Shown here one piece after another: positions 14,801 through 24,310 of a DNA stretch of 64,000 nt. Made by a program: the position numbers and the translations under genes. This DNA comes from Tethya wilhelma (taxonomy: Eukaryota; Porifera; Demospongiae; Tethyida; Tethyidae). The DNA lies in assembly GCA_964030475.1 (NCBI GenBank), contig CAXIPT010000009.1:3648223-3712222 (forward strand), written 5' to 3'. Every line of letters begins with the position of its first letter. Position 1 is the stretch's first letter. The notes beneath the pieces are model-generated. The model saw only the letters and a list, made by a program, of their open reading frames with translations, did no database searches and was not told the origin of the DNA.

Positions 14801-17800
14801 TAATGCTGAAGTTACACATATGCTTGTGCATGCACATGTAAAATTTTGTACATGAGTATTGGGTTTGAATTCCCTCCCCACCTTTTCCTTCGTAAATTTA
14901 ATGCTGCAAGACGATCTACTAACAGCTAGTCTAACTTAGAATTCAATTTGAGATGCTGTATATTAATTTCCATGAAAAGTATAATAAAGCACAGTAAATT
15001 GCTTATTAGAATCTCAGATTTTTCTTACCATTGCAGATGCATGCATGCATGATACAGTATTAATGAGACAGAAATCAATGGACTTGTCTACCTTTGTGAT
15101 TATTATAGCACACTACGATTACGGGTAAAATGGCAAGCAAATATAATGAACTTAATTGTATGTATACTATTGTAATTTAGGCACTTGATATTTTAATGAG
15201 TGAAGAAGGAGCTGACCTTATTAAACAACTATTCCACAATATTCGTTTATACAAGCAAGAGATGTCTAAAGCTGGATTTTGCCTCAACATGGTAATTTTA
15301 TACTCATATATCACTTTGTAAAAAAACGTTGTGTGCTGGTCATAACAGCCTAAGTTTGTGTGAATTTGTTGTAATCTCAGTAAAAAATGTGGTTGGACTC
15401 CATGCATGTCTCATAGTGTATAATTATTATAATAGTGCATGCCCATCAGCAGAGAACCTCAGACTTGGCATGCATCATTTCCATGCTGGCTCCTCCTTTT
15501 TAAATACTTTTTTAAAAATAGGCAATTATAGTATGTGAGCCTGTATGATTATAATCATACTAAAGATGAGGCTTATATAGCTATTAGTAATACTATCATG
15601 ATGATAATAATTATGGTAAAAATTAAATTTTCACAAACATATAGGCAGTTTATAGGAATGGGCAGTGCGCTATAATTTTAAATTTCTGTGAGTTTCAGGT
15701 ATTGCCATACACATAGTTAGTAATCTGTCAGAGAGAGTGGCTGAGCAACTTTGAAGAGTTGACTTTGTTGGTTGACTATATATAGAATTTAATGCTGATA
15801 AACATTTTGTATACATTGTGTCTCTATATATGGGACATTTAGCCCATTCCTATACTTAATAATATAATATTTATCACATATTATATGTACCGTATTATGA
15901 TAGCCTATAGATATGCATGCATGCATTAGCTGATTGAGTGTGCTGAGGCTTGTGCACCATCAGTGCATGCATGCCTACATATTCAGTAATACATGCATGC
16001 ATGCATGATTAATAATATTACTATATAACTTATACATATGTAGCTAATAGCGAATGTGCATGCATTGAATTCCAATGTGGCCTAATAGCTATAGACTAAG
16101 TCTTACTTTATGGTAAATCGAAGTTTTTTGTCATTACAGGAAGAGGATCATCCTGTAATCCCAGTAAAAGTAGGAACTAACCAAGCAACTGTTGATTTTG
16201 CTCAAGAACTGTTGAAGAAAGGGATCTTTACTGTCAGTATTACAGAACCAGTTGCCAGAAAAGGTAAACTAGCCATAGCTGCAATTGCCACAAATATATT
16301 GACAGTTATTCTAATTTGATCATGCATGGTCAAAGTCCAGAGCATTAAGTTAAATCTGAATAGAAAAAAATTGCTAAAAACTACATGCTAACTGCATGCT
16401 GCTTTTTCTAGGGAAAAATTGTCAAACAAAAAATTTAAGCTAAATCGAGCAATATTTATGTTGCATCTCAAATCACCATATAATTATATCTGCTATTTAC
16501 CTGGGCCTTATTGTCAAGTTGCTCAAGTCTCTCTGTTACAGTATTGATCTATGGTTTAGCTATGCATGCTATAGTTGAGTGCATGCGCCGAGGCTTATGC
16601 ACCATAGGTGCCTTCATTAGTCTAGGTGATGCAATTGATTTATATATATATTACAAGGAGTGTCCATGGCTCGCTTCGCTTGTGAAGTATGCTGATGTTT
16701 ACTGCTAGATGCATGCAAGCAGTGCACAGGCATCTGTACTGGGCAGTGAAAGGTATGCATTGCTCCTCTTTGCAATTTGGACAGCTCAGCAATGCAATCA
16801 ATAACTCAATAGTATTAGTGTAGATAAATAACACTAATAGGCTAACCTTAGCTTAGCTTCTATCTATATATAGTTATTATACGTTTTGTATAAATAGGCT
16901 ATCAGTTGTAACCTGCATGTAGCTATTCAGAGTTCTTTATACAATTGAATCAAATTCCTAATATCTCTAACGATATATCGATCATGCTTCCACACTAGTT
17001 TAGAAGTGAGCTAGCTGTATATTTATCCTTTGACCACGGAGGATGTTTATTGATAATCAGCTATTTTTTTCAAAAAATTATGATCAATAGGCTCTATATT
17101 TTCATATGTTGATTATTATGGGAGGTGATTACCGCCAAAATAAGAGTGTTTCAATAAGGGGTGCCTTTTTGAATTTGAGGGGTGTGCTTTTTTTGTTTAT
17201 ATAGGTGCTTTTTATGGGAGGTATGTTTTGTGAGGGGTGCATTTTTATGAAGGGGTGTGTTTTGGTGAGGGGTGCATTTTTACACACCCTTGGAGTCATG
17301 TGATCTCCATGTGGTCAAACAGTCTTGCTTTATGCGAAGTTGCCATACCAGATCTTAGCTATATGGATCACTGGGCTAGGTTGGCTCTGGAAGTATAGTT
17401 GTTTCTCAATAGTCCCATTCACGTAAAGCAAAAGAATTTTGTTGGCGCGTTAATGAAGCGTGACGTCACGGCTGGGGTACATTCATCCGCCATCTTGGGG
17501 TACTTTTGTATGGAAGTCAATGGGGAAATGTGCAAAATTGAGCGCTGCGTATTTCCGCGTGCATACCGTATATTCTAAATATGAGAGATGCAAAGAAAAG
17601 TTCAAAGCAAGCTCTTTCCAACGCAAAAAGAACCAGGACGGTCAGACGCTCAGAAGCAAAGCTACAAGTGCAAGAATATCCACTGGTTTTGTACTTATTT
17701 TGGCTTATATCTTGAGAGAGAAAATATTCTAAAGTCTCTAAGGTACGTATAGTAAGCAACAGAATATATTCAAGGCAAAATCACACTTTATCCCTCTTTC

Positions 17801-19784
17801 TACAGTCCAGAAATAGCACTTAGAGCCCGTCTGTCTTCTTTTTAGCAACGCTCATAGTAAATAGTCATGCAAATATTTTAGAAACAAACAGAACAGTTAG
17901 TATATGCTCTAGCACTACTTTTACAACAGTATTGGAGCTAAATAGCACTTGTAGAACTTAACAAAGTCTTTTTAAAGCCTACTTTTTGTTCTCAAACCAC
18001 GGAAATTCTTGCACTTGTAGCTTCGCTTCTGAATGTCTGACCGTCCTGGTTCTTTTTGCATTGGAAAGAGCTTGCTTTGAACTTTTCTTTACATCTCTCA
18101 TATTTAGAATATACGGTATGCACGCGGAAATACGCAGCGCTCAATTTTGCACATTTCCCCATTGACTTCCATACAAAAGTACCCCAAGATGGTGGATGAA
18201 TGTACCCCAGCCGTGACGTCACATGTAATTAAGCGCTAATGAATTCCTTAGAGCTTTACGTGAAAGGGACTATTGCAAGTTGTGCAAGATGGAAAATCAT
18301 TGGCAGAAGATGTTTTGGATTCGTGTATTCTCACCTTAGAACTTGTTTTGAGAGAGTTTGTGTCTGCCAAGTGCATGTCCTTGGGCAGTTACTAAGTGAA
18401 GATGAAGAGACTGCTACTGAGTATGTCAGTAGAGCTATTTAATTATCTTGAGTCTCTCCGAGAAAATTTTTATTTGAGTAGAAACGATGAAAACGTAATT
18501 CAGCCTACTGTTAACCACTATGGATGAATAGGTCACCCATCTCTTTCGTCATTACAGCTAGAGATCAACCCTCTCAAAGCAAGTTCTATGGTGAGAATAC
18601 ACAAATCCAAAACATCTTCTCCCATGACCGTCCATCTTGCACAACTTGCAGTTGAGAAACAACTCCTTCCAGAATCAACCTAGCCCAGTGATCCATGTAT
18701 GATCTGGTATGGCAACTTGGCATGAAGTAAGATTGTTTGATCACATGGACATCACATGACTGCTCCTGTTCCTACACTCCAAGGGTGTGTAAAAATGCAC
18801 CCCTCACCAAAACACACCCTTTCATAAAATGCACCCCTCACCAAAACCTACCTCTCTAAAAAATGCACCCCTCACAAAAACATACCTCTCCATAAAATGC
18901 ACCTATGTATAACAAAACTAGCCTCGTTCCCAGGCCTTCTGCATGCTGCTAATATTGATTTATTAAATTAACGATCATTACCATTTTTTTTAGCGTGCAG
19001 AAGGCCTGGTGAACGAAATTACATGAATGACATCAGAAAACTTGTAGCGTAGGTGGCCTAACCACAAGCAAGACTTGAAGATTTTTTTCTTGTGCACAAG
19101 CCCGCAAGGCAAGACAAAGAGCAGCGTTTTTGAGTAGCACAGAACTATGCTAGATAATGCCTGCCAAAATGTCTCAAAGCTGCAAGAAAGTTTGAAAAAA
19201 ACAACAGCAAAATGAAGCGATGTCTGGACATATATATCACTCATAACTATAAGGTCAAACTAAGTCCAAATTTATGTTTACTTGGCTGTTTTGTCTGGTC
19301 TTGATCTTTTGACTTCTGCAATCTGGCCTGTAAGCTCAGATTGGCTGTGCTTGTAGTCTAGATCCAGGCCAAAGCGCTAGCCGGCGTGCAGCATAGGCTC
19401 ACAAAATTATTCAAAAACTGATGATGTCATACGCAAAATACGTGGGCAGTCTAAGCAGTCCTGCCCACGCGCAAAATCACTTGTCTACCATGCGTCTACC
19501 CTCGTTTCCCAGGCCCTCTGCATGCTTAAATAAATCATCTGGTAAGGATCGTCAACGTAATAAATCAACAATAGTAGCACGCAGAGGGCCTGGGGATGAG
19601 GCTATAACAAAACAGAACCCCTTATTTCAAAAAGGCACCCCCTCAGTTTCAAAAAGCACCCCCTCAAATTCAAAAAGGCACCCCCTTATTGAAACAGTCC
19701 TATTTTGGCGGTAATCACCTCCCATAGATTATTAAGCCTCGGTGTGTGAGTATCACCGTCACGTGCAGAGGGTTACAGTAGTCG

Positions 19785-19822
<38 letters not shown>

Positions 19823-22800
19823 CTGTCTGTTACTGGATAATGTGAAGAATGGCAGCTCTATGGTCCAAACCGAAGGTACTTACGTTCATGAATCGAAATT
19901 ATCTTGAAAATGGTTGTGTAGAATCTTGCAAGACACTGTAGTTTCTGAGATACGAGGCTTTTGTGCTTCTCTGAACGCTTATCTTCGAAACTGCACCCAT
20001 CAATAACCCTTCACGTGTAGTGTGCGTTATCTAGAAATACAGTTGGACTTCAGGCACTCAGCCTCTGGATTAGCCTCGTACAGAGCCTGGGTACGAGGCT
20101 ATATACCTCTGGATGTGATGTGCTTGGCTCTGCGGGTGGCTTAGTTGCTTGCACAGGTAAGTAACTCAATTGATTGCAAGCTAAAATTCTGAGCTTACAA
20201 GTTAGCTGTGTCAGTGTGTTTACCACTGAGTGAACTTCCACATGCCAAGTTCCAGCTAGCTCAGTGAGCTGCATGCTCATATTACATGATTCAGGTAGCC
20301 CATATATGTTTGCTGATAATCATAGCATTGCTCATCTGGTTCATTGTCTGTGATTTATGCTGCTTAATCACAAGTTGCAAGTGACAGAGTGCGCCGAAGC
20401 TTGTGCACCACCGGTGCCTTTATGTTGAATCAGTAGAGCAAGGGAAACAACTTGATGCTAGTTTATAAAAAAAATACCTATAGTCTGGCCTGAATGGTGT
20501 TGCTTTGTGTGAAAACACCCTAAAATGACAATTTTTCTGCTTTTCTCATTGAAAATGTATTACAAAACTCCACTCATTTTTATTACCGTTTTTAGCCCCT
20601 CCCTACAACATCATAATCAAATAACCAAAATTTCTTTGAATAGCCCAATGATTCGACTATGCAAGTGTTAGCCCAATATGGAAGTTTTTACTGATTCCTA
20701 AGTATTTTTTTATAAGATTTAAATTTGAGTCAAGTAGGAATGGGCTGCCTGCCCCATTGACACAATACAAAATGTTTATCACCATAAAATTCTAGCAAGA
20801 CAAAGTTAAGCCTTCACACTTGCTCAGAAGCTGATTACCAACAGTATGTAAGGCCTAAAGCTTACAGAAACTTTCCAAAGCACTTGTAGAGAGGCTTAGT
20901 CAAAAGTTACACCCACGCAATTTTGTTCTCACTTACTTACTTACTTACTTACTTATACTTACTTACTTGAACGCGATTTCCAGACAAACAGAAGAAATTG
21001 AGCTAGCTTTGACAACACAAAGTAACTTCTTTTCATCCGAACTAGGGTCTTTTACCCTCGTTTACTGCCTAAATGTGTTAAAACAAGAGCTAGAAAGCTT
21101 TGAAATTTTAGTATATAAAATTTGTGTACTTCATGCATGCATGGGTATAGCCATTTTTGTAGAAGAGTTCAAAGGTCGTTGTCTCATCCACATGGCATTT
21201 AATGCGCATGCGCATTAGCCTACTTGAGCTTTATGTAACAGTTATGTACTACTACTCAAGTATTTTTTTAGAGACTAACCAGTCTCTGAGAGTCTCCTCA
21301 CTGTAGTGTTGAAAAAAGTAAATGAGCAAGTAGTAAAAATTTCAAAAAAATAAGCAGTGTAGGAATGGGCAGTGCTATAAAAAGTATTGGAACAAGGAAT
21401 GGTCTCAATTTCGGCACATGACTACTTCATTTTTTGTGCTCAAGTTTTGGCCAGTATTCTAACTCTGCCTGCTATATTTTATTCCACTTTTTAGCAAAGT
21501 GATAAGATTTGTGATACTGCATGATAAGCTATATAATATATTATTCAAGTATAGAGATCATTCTTTGAACCATCCATTTAATTACGACAATAAGCTATAT
21601 TATATGACACATCAAAAGTGAAAATGAAGTAGTCATGTGCCGAAATTGAGACCATTCCTTGTTCCGATACTTTTTATAGCACTGCCCATTCCTACACTGC
21701 TTATATTTTTTGAAATTTTTAATTATATACTCTCGTAGTGGTCAAAGGGTTAAGCAGGCATTTCCAAAAACTTCTCCACTGCATGCATGCATAACATTAT
21801 ACATCATATAATCAATGTGCATTTACACAAATTACTGCTCGATTATAGTGCCCTGCTCAGCCATCTACAAACTGACTGTTGTATGTCCTCTTATGTTCAT
21901 GCATGCTGCATTACAATACAGTTGCATGGTATGCCAAGAGACCACTTGCTCATATTACATATGCCATTATATATAGTTTGTACTGAAGTGCTATATAATA
22001 TGGTTGTGTAAAACCTCCATTATTCCTGGATACCTAAGTCCTTTGTACTGGAAGCTGCATATAGACTCTCCATTAACGGACACTCCCAACAGCAGACAAA
22101 TATATACCTTATAGCGGACAGAGTCCTGTGTCCCAATTGCTTTTCCTATGTATTCTGTACTTTAAGAACACCCAAATACAGTAGACTCTCCGAATTGCGG
22201 ACACTTTGGGACTCAGCCCCGTGTCCGTAATTTAGGGTATGTCCTTTATTGGGGTGTTATTGCTGTTCCATATCTATTTTGTGTTTATTAATTTTTAACC
22301 TTCTATTAATACAATGAAAACAGCATCATTGAACTATATAAAAAAATCATTAATTTTTTTGTTGGATGAACTGAACTTTGACTAGACTTCATGTATAATA
22401 TGCATGCTTTTTGGTCCAGATAAGAGCTTAGCAGCAGGAGTATAGTTGCCCGTTGGCTTGCTGCAGTGGCAGCGCAGCTAGTCTCGCTGACCAAGGTCCA
22501 CGTTCTCAATGACTCTAGCAAATTAAAAGAGCGACCCTTACCAAAGCCATGCCTACTGTCTGCTATTCAGGCTAGGATTTATATGGCGATAGACTGTTTG
22601 GGATGAGCTGCACTGTCCGTTGTCCGGAAATAAGAGGTGGCCACTATTCGGGCGTTTTTTAAGTATATATATAGAATATATAGGAAAAGCAGTAGGGACA
22701 CAGGACTCTGTCCGCTATAAGGTATATGTCCGCTGTTGGGAGTGTCCGTTAATGAAGAGTCTGCACCTACCTCTTATTTCCGTAAGGGTCTTTTAATTTT

Positions 22801-23563
22801 AATTTGCTAGAGTCATTGAGAACGTGAACCTTGGTCAGTGAGACTAGCTGTGCTGCCATTGCAGCAAGCCAACGGGGAACTACTCTTGCTGCTAAGCTCT
22901 TATCTGGACCAAAAAGCATCTATATTATACGTGAAGTCTAGTCAAAGTTCAGTTCATCCAACAAAAAATGTTTTTTTATAGTTCATGATGCTGTTTTCAT
23001 TGTAGAAGGTTAAAAATAGTAAATAAACACAAAATAGAGATGGAACAGCAATAACACCCCAATAAAGGACATACCCTAAATAATGGACACGGGGCTGTGT
23101 CCTAAAGTGTCCGCAATTCGGAGAGTCTACTGTATATTGTTGAATTTTAGCAGTACTAAAGCCACAATTGTTTTTCTGAATATTTATAGCCTGTCACAAC
23201 ACGTAGTGTCATTTAAATTTGTCAATGGATCACTCAAATTTTGGCAACCACGTGCAAGGGTCAAGACCAAAAAGCGGGCAAAATATGTTCTATAATAATA
23301 AACCAAAATTCAACCTTTCAGCTCAATCGATCCGGATAATTTGAGGTCCTATATACTGTAGTGTATACCTGCTCTTGCCATTTTATTTGAAGGAACATAA
23401 TGATTATAATTATTTTCTTTACTTTTTATGTGCTATACATTATGCAGGTGAATCTTTCCTTAGAATTCAAGTTTCTGCTATTCATAGCAAGAAAGATATT
23501 GAGCAAGCAGTACAAACTTTCTCAGATATTGCAAAGGCCAGGAGTCTAATACAATCATCATAA
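4059..23563 (+). CDS. GCAT: Glycine C-acetyltransferase-type PLP enzyme (2-amino-3-ketobutyrate CoA ligase), 9 exons
   Basis: Member of the alpha-oxoamine synthase family. GCAT converts 2-amino-3-ketobutyrate plus CoA to glycine and acetyl-CoA in mitochondrial threonine breakdown. Exons: 4059-4301, 7213-7302, 7419-7629, 7859-7964, 11584-11670, 12969-13161, 15181-15291, 16140-16263, 23448-23563. All join in frame with GT-AG introns and give 426 aa, close to the ~419 aa of animal GCAT. The N-terminus (MLSRKFLRLG, basic, no acidic residues) looks like a mitochondrial presequence. Family motifs are present: the LNFGSSDYYGLA strand, SDELNHASIINGL, VVVDESHATG (PLP-pyridine Asp), and TSTLGKAIG with the Schiff-base Lys. 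The C-terminal substrate-side arginine sits in ESFLRIQVSAIHS. The start is the first ATG of the open exon, 163 bp after the NLR stop. The introns (2.9, 3.6, 1.3, 2.0 and 7.2 kb are the large ones) are packed with MITEs. AONS-, ALAS- or SPT-like relatives share the fold; GCAT is preferred because of ALDILM and the NLPPSTAA-like segment. Confidence 0.82.
4527..4914. repeat. Foldback MITE of the CCTCGTACCCAGGC family, flanked by a short direct repeat
   Basis: The left arm (4548-4594) and right arm (4850-4905) are inverted copies containing GAAGGGAGAGGGCCTGGTA and its complement. The outer end GGGCCTGGGTACGAGGCT is the signature of a family seen about ten times in this window. GCTAATGCCTGTC occurs just outside both ends (4528-4540 and 4899-4911), a possible target duplication. 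It lies in GCAT intron 1. Confidence 0.75.
5667..6187. repeat. MITE with ends similar to family A (~520 bp)
   Basis: The left end TACCGTATATAGCCCAAAAT and the right end TTTTTGTGCTATACGGTATA are imperfect inverted repeats, followed inward by CCGCCAATAT-type words in both orientations. No coding sequence. In GCAT intron 1. Confidence 0.65.
6188..7212. other. Intronic sequence of GCAT, no further feature seen
   Basis: AT-rich, with scattered TGCATGCA words. The acceptor of GCAT exon 2 (CTGTACAG) ends at 7212. No exon or repeat was recognised. Confidence 0.4.
8090..8430 (+). repeat. Interspersed repeat family G, copy 1, with GTCT microsatellite
   Basis: Begins TTATTAAGCCTCGG, passes GGATTACGGTAGTCGTTTTG into (GTCT)n at ~8144-8168, then CTTACGTTCATAAATC and GAGGCTTTTGTGCTTCTTT. 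Other copies are at 11735-12015, 19730-20050 and, inverted, 33985-34290. Each copy has a different simple repeat at the same internal site. In a GCAT intron. Confidence 0.75.
8606..8965. repeat. MITE family B (GTAGGAATGGGCAGTGC), copy cut by an N
   Basis: The left arm AAGTAGTAAAAATTTCGAAA...GTGTAGGAATGGGCAGTGCGG is mirrored at the right end (CCGCACTGCCCATTCCTACAC). The right arm stops at a single N (8965), where other copies continue into an AAATTTTTACTACTTG end. Other copies: 10709-10850, 21327-21722, 24923-25310, 25899-26297, 35817-35940 and 55769-56161. Confidence 0.85.
8966..9880. other. Intronic sequence of GCAT, no gene recognised
   Basis: Contains short runs such as CAGCAATGTCAGCAATGTCAG (9097-9118) and an AAGAAGAAGAAG tract near 9540. 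No exon, RNA gene or defined element was recognised. Confidence 0.35.
9880..10100. repeat. Interspersed repeat with GAATAAAGGCC palindromic end
   Basis: CCAACCTCTGAATAAAGGCC at ~10030 faces GGCCTTTATTCAGAGGT at ~10080. The sequence to its left (TTGGTCTTGTGATGCACATA) is the inverse of 31550-31680, so the two form one repeat family in opposite orientation. The TIR style resembles pogo/Tc-type elements, which is inference. Confidence 0.6.
10440..10515 (-). tRNA. tRNA-like sequence (Cys-GCA-like), probably a pseudogene or SINE head
   Basis: The minus strand reads TAGCTCAGTGGTAGGAGC (an A-box/D-arm match), then a TTTGACCTGCAGAG anticodon-like region, then GGGTTCGAATCCTATG (a B-box/T-arm match). 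The order and spacing are those of a tRNA, and the central part resembles tRNA-Cys. The T stem and acceptor stem pair poorly and the anticodon loop carries an extra base. A tRNA pseudogene or tRNA-derived repeat is more likely than a working gene. Confidence 0.4.
10709..11372. repeat. Partial MITE B next to inverted MITE family C
   Basis: 10709-10850 is the left part of family B. 10878-11372 is family C in inverse orientation: GCGCATGCGCATTA, ATTCCGGTTCTCTGGAAAT, then GGGCCGAATG-type end and a (GTAC)-rich tip near 11345-11370. It occupies a GCAT intron. Confidence 0.7.
11735..12015 (+). repeat. Interspersed repeat family G, copy 2, with (TA)n
   Basis: Same body as 8090-8430 (GGATTATGGTAGTCGTTTTG, then GTCTGTCCGTCTG and (TA)n at 11793-11820, then CATAAATCAGTGATATCTTG and GAGGCTTTTGTACTTTTCT). 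Confidence 0.7.
12147..12692. repeat. Probable non-autonomous element with CCCGTTTACATGCA ends
   Basis: Starts ACCCCGTTTACATGCA and ends TGCATGTAAATGAGGCT, imperfect inverted termini. The interior has many GATTGAA/TTCAATCC, CCGGTTC and GTGTAAAC words in both orientations, which would fold. No coding potential. Confidence 0.5.
13200..13395 (+). repeat. Partial MITE family C copy
   Basis: Contains AGCCAAACAAAATTAAATCT, GGTGCTCAGAGGCTCTTACT and GGGAAGCCACCATAGTGCCA, shared with 24311-24905 and 25312-25885. Both ends are missing. It begins just after GCAT exon 6. Confidence 0.7.
13428..13890 (-). pseudogene. LTR-retrotransposon integrase fragment (Ty3/gypsy-like), frameshifted
   Basis: The minus-strand frame 13793-13428 encodes about 121 residues with the integrase core/C-terminal pattern: SNGLAKRTVKTVN, YRATTLPAYGLSPTELLM, IPQWPYLKSF and YNKRHTVRPLP. 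Upstream (13794-13890) another frame continues with DNGSQY- and EFAEDYG-like words, so at least one frameshift separates them. Reverse transcriptase, protease and LTRs are absent. It is a dead fragment in a GCAT intron, opposite to the host gene. Confidence 0.7.
14007..14340 (+). repeat. Degenerate tandem repeat (CATCCAACTTTGGATG module)
   Basis: About five units of roughly 60-75 bp, each with ATCCAACTTTGGATGATTA-like palindrome and AACTGGTAAAATCAATCCAA, at ~14010, 14090, 14155, 14230 and 14280. Related ATCCA/TGGAT words continue to ~14480. Noncoding, intronic. Confidence 0.7.
14526..14742. repeat. MITE with TGTATGGTTAGAAATTTCGA ends
   Basis: The left end CTGTATGGTTAGAAATTTCG is the inverse of the right end CGAAAATTTCTAACTATACA. 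About 215 bp, with the AGGATTATA and CGATCCTC arms matching only partly further in. No coding sequence. Confidence 0.75.
15645..15860 (-). repeat. Partial MITE family C copy, inverse
   Basis: TAGGAATGGGCAGTGCGCTA at the left is followed by inverse family C body (TCTGTCAGAGAGAGTGGCTG, ACATTTTGTATACATTGTGT) and ends GCCCATTCCTATACTT. It looks like a deletion derivative. Confidence 0.65.
16264..17116. other. Start of the 7.2-kb last GCAT intron
   Basis: No exon was recognised. GAGTGCATGCGCCGAGGCTTATGC (16577-16600) recurs in similar form at ~15938 and ~20388, so a short dispersed repeat is present. The rest is AT-rich unique-looking DNA. Confidence 0.4.
18920..19016. repeat. AGGC-family MITE inside the foldback element
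   Basis: Starts AGCCTCGTTCCCAGGCCTTC and ends GAAGGCCTGGTGAACGA, an inverted pair around a ~50-bp AT-rich centre. Confidence 0.7.
19500..19603. repeat. Second AGGC-family MITE inside the foldback element
   Basis: CCTCGTTTCCCAGGCCCTCT at the left and AGAGGGCCTGGGGATGAGGC at the right, imperfect inverted ends. Confidence 0.7.
19730..20050 (+). repeat. Interspersed repeat family G, copy 3, with (GT)n
   Basis: TTAAGCCTCGGTGTGTGAGT, GGTTACAGTAGTCGTTTTGT, (GT)n at ~19787-19819, TACTTACGTTCATGAATCGA and ACGAGGCTTTTGTGCTTCTC. It follows the foldback element directly. Confidence 0.75.
20072..20100. repeat. Minimal AGGC palindrome
   Basis: AGCCTCGTA followed at once by GTACGAGGCT, with GAGCCTGG between. 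It looks like an internally deleted AGGC-family MITE reduced to its ends. Confidence 0.55.
20729..21225 (+). repeat. MITE family C copy
   Basis: GTAGGAATGGGCTGCCTGCC, AAAATTCTAGCAAGACAAAG, (ACTT)n at ~20932-20968, AGTTCAAAGGTCGTTGTCTC and GCGCATGCGCATTAGCC. Same order as 24311-24905. Confidence 0.75.
21327..21722. repeat. MITE family B copy
   Basis: The left arm CAAGTAGTAAAAATTTCAAA and right arm TTTGAAATTTTTAA flank GGAATGGGCAGTGC/GCACTGCCCATTCC. It lies about 100 bp after a family C copy, the same C-then-B order as at 24.3-26.3 kb. Confidence 0.8.
22063..23135. mobile_element. Interleaved double foldback element (A B A' B')
   Basis: Segment A (~22063-22171, starting TAGACTCTCCATTAACGGAC) is inverted at A' (~22640-22765). 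Segment B (~22183-22551, starting CAGTAGACTCTCCGAATTGC) is inverted at B' (~22783-23135). Both pairs end in TAGACTCTCC-type termini. Arms are ~110 and ~360 bp. No open reading frame of note. In the last GCAT intron, 300 bp before its final exon. Confidence 0.8.
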
Positions 23564-24310
23564 TTATTATAATTGTAAAAATAATTAATGTCATGCATGC
23601 AGAATGTTGTCCAGCCTTGATGTGTTTTTTTTGTTGTTGTTGTTGTTTTGTTATACTTTTAAGTACATGCACTTAATAAGAGAGAGGATAATAAAATTGT
23701 ACAATGTTATAATTTTATACAATTGAAGTGCGTGTTGTTTTTGTCCATTTGTTGATCTACTAGCGCTCTATAATACCAAAGCTGTAAGTTTTGAGATCAA
23801 TCTATATATAATTATTATCATGTATCATTCATGAGTGCAAGCCTGTAAGGNATATTAGTACATCATCCGGCAAAATTAGTATAGTAGCTAGCTTTGCGTA
23901 TAGAGCTTAATTGTTTTTGTTTTTCTAAGATAAATTTGACATAGCCTTTTATGTCATGAAGCTAAGCAACAATAACGCTAACTGCTAAAAGAGTGTATAG
24001 TTGTTTCCGTGAGTCTTTTCTAGCCAGAAGCATGCATCTAAACAGAACATGGCCCAGCATGCAGCTTTTCAGTCTTAAGAGCTTCTGACTTGGCTTCAGA
24101 CTCTGAGAGGATCCTGAACAAATCGCTGTGACATAGATAAAGGTAGGGTGTTCCAGAGAAAGGGAGCATAACATAAAAGTACATTGTTTTTTCTTGACTG
24201 TGTGTATAGATGGTGACTCCTTAATTGTTCCACTAACAAAATGACAAATATTATCTGATCATTAAAAAATGGGCAGTCCATATAGTACATGGTGTAAAAT
24301 CTGAGCCTGT

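Larger units (their letters stand above)
17117..19727. mobile_element. Nested foldback element (~2.6 kb), non-coding
   Basis: The outer ends are inverse: TATGGGAGGTGATTACCGCC at 17117 and GGCGGTAATCACCTCCCATA at 19727. GATTAT lies on both sides as a possible target duplication. Inside, ~17290-17430 is inverted against ~18655-18800. A second pair is nested within: 17454-17700 and 17995-18235 (GTGACGTCACGGCTGGGGTA arm). A third pair is ~18278-18355 and 18570-18655. Many AGGGGTGCATTTTT modules occur. The mirrored reading frames in the arms are by-products. Two AGGC-family MITEs sit inside. No transposase was seen. Confidence 0.8.

Noticed and set aside
17460..18222. Two matching ~76-90-codon frames on opposite strands
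   Set aside because: They are mirror images caused by the inverted arms of the foldback element; no domain, no splice context.
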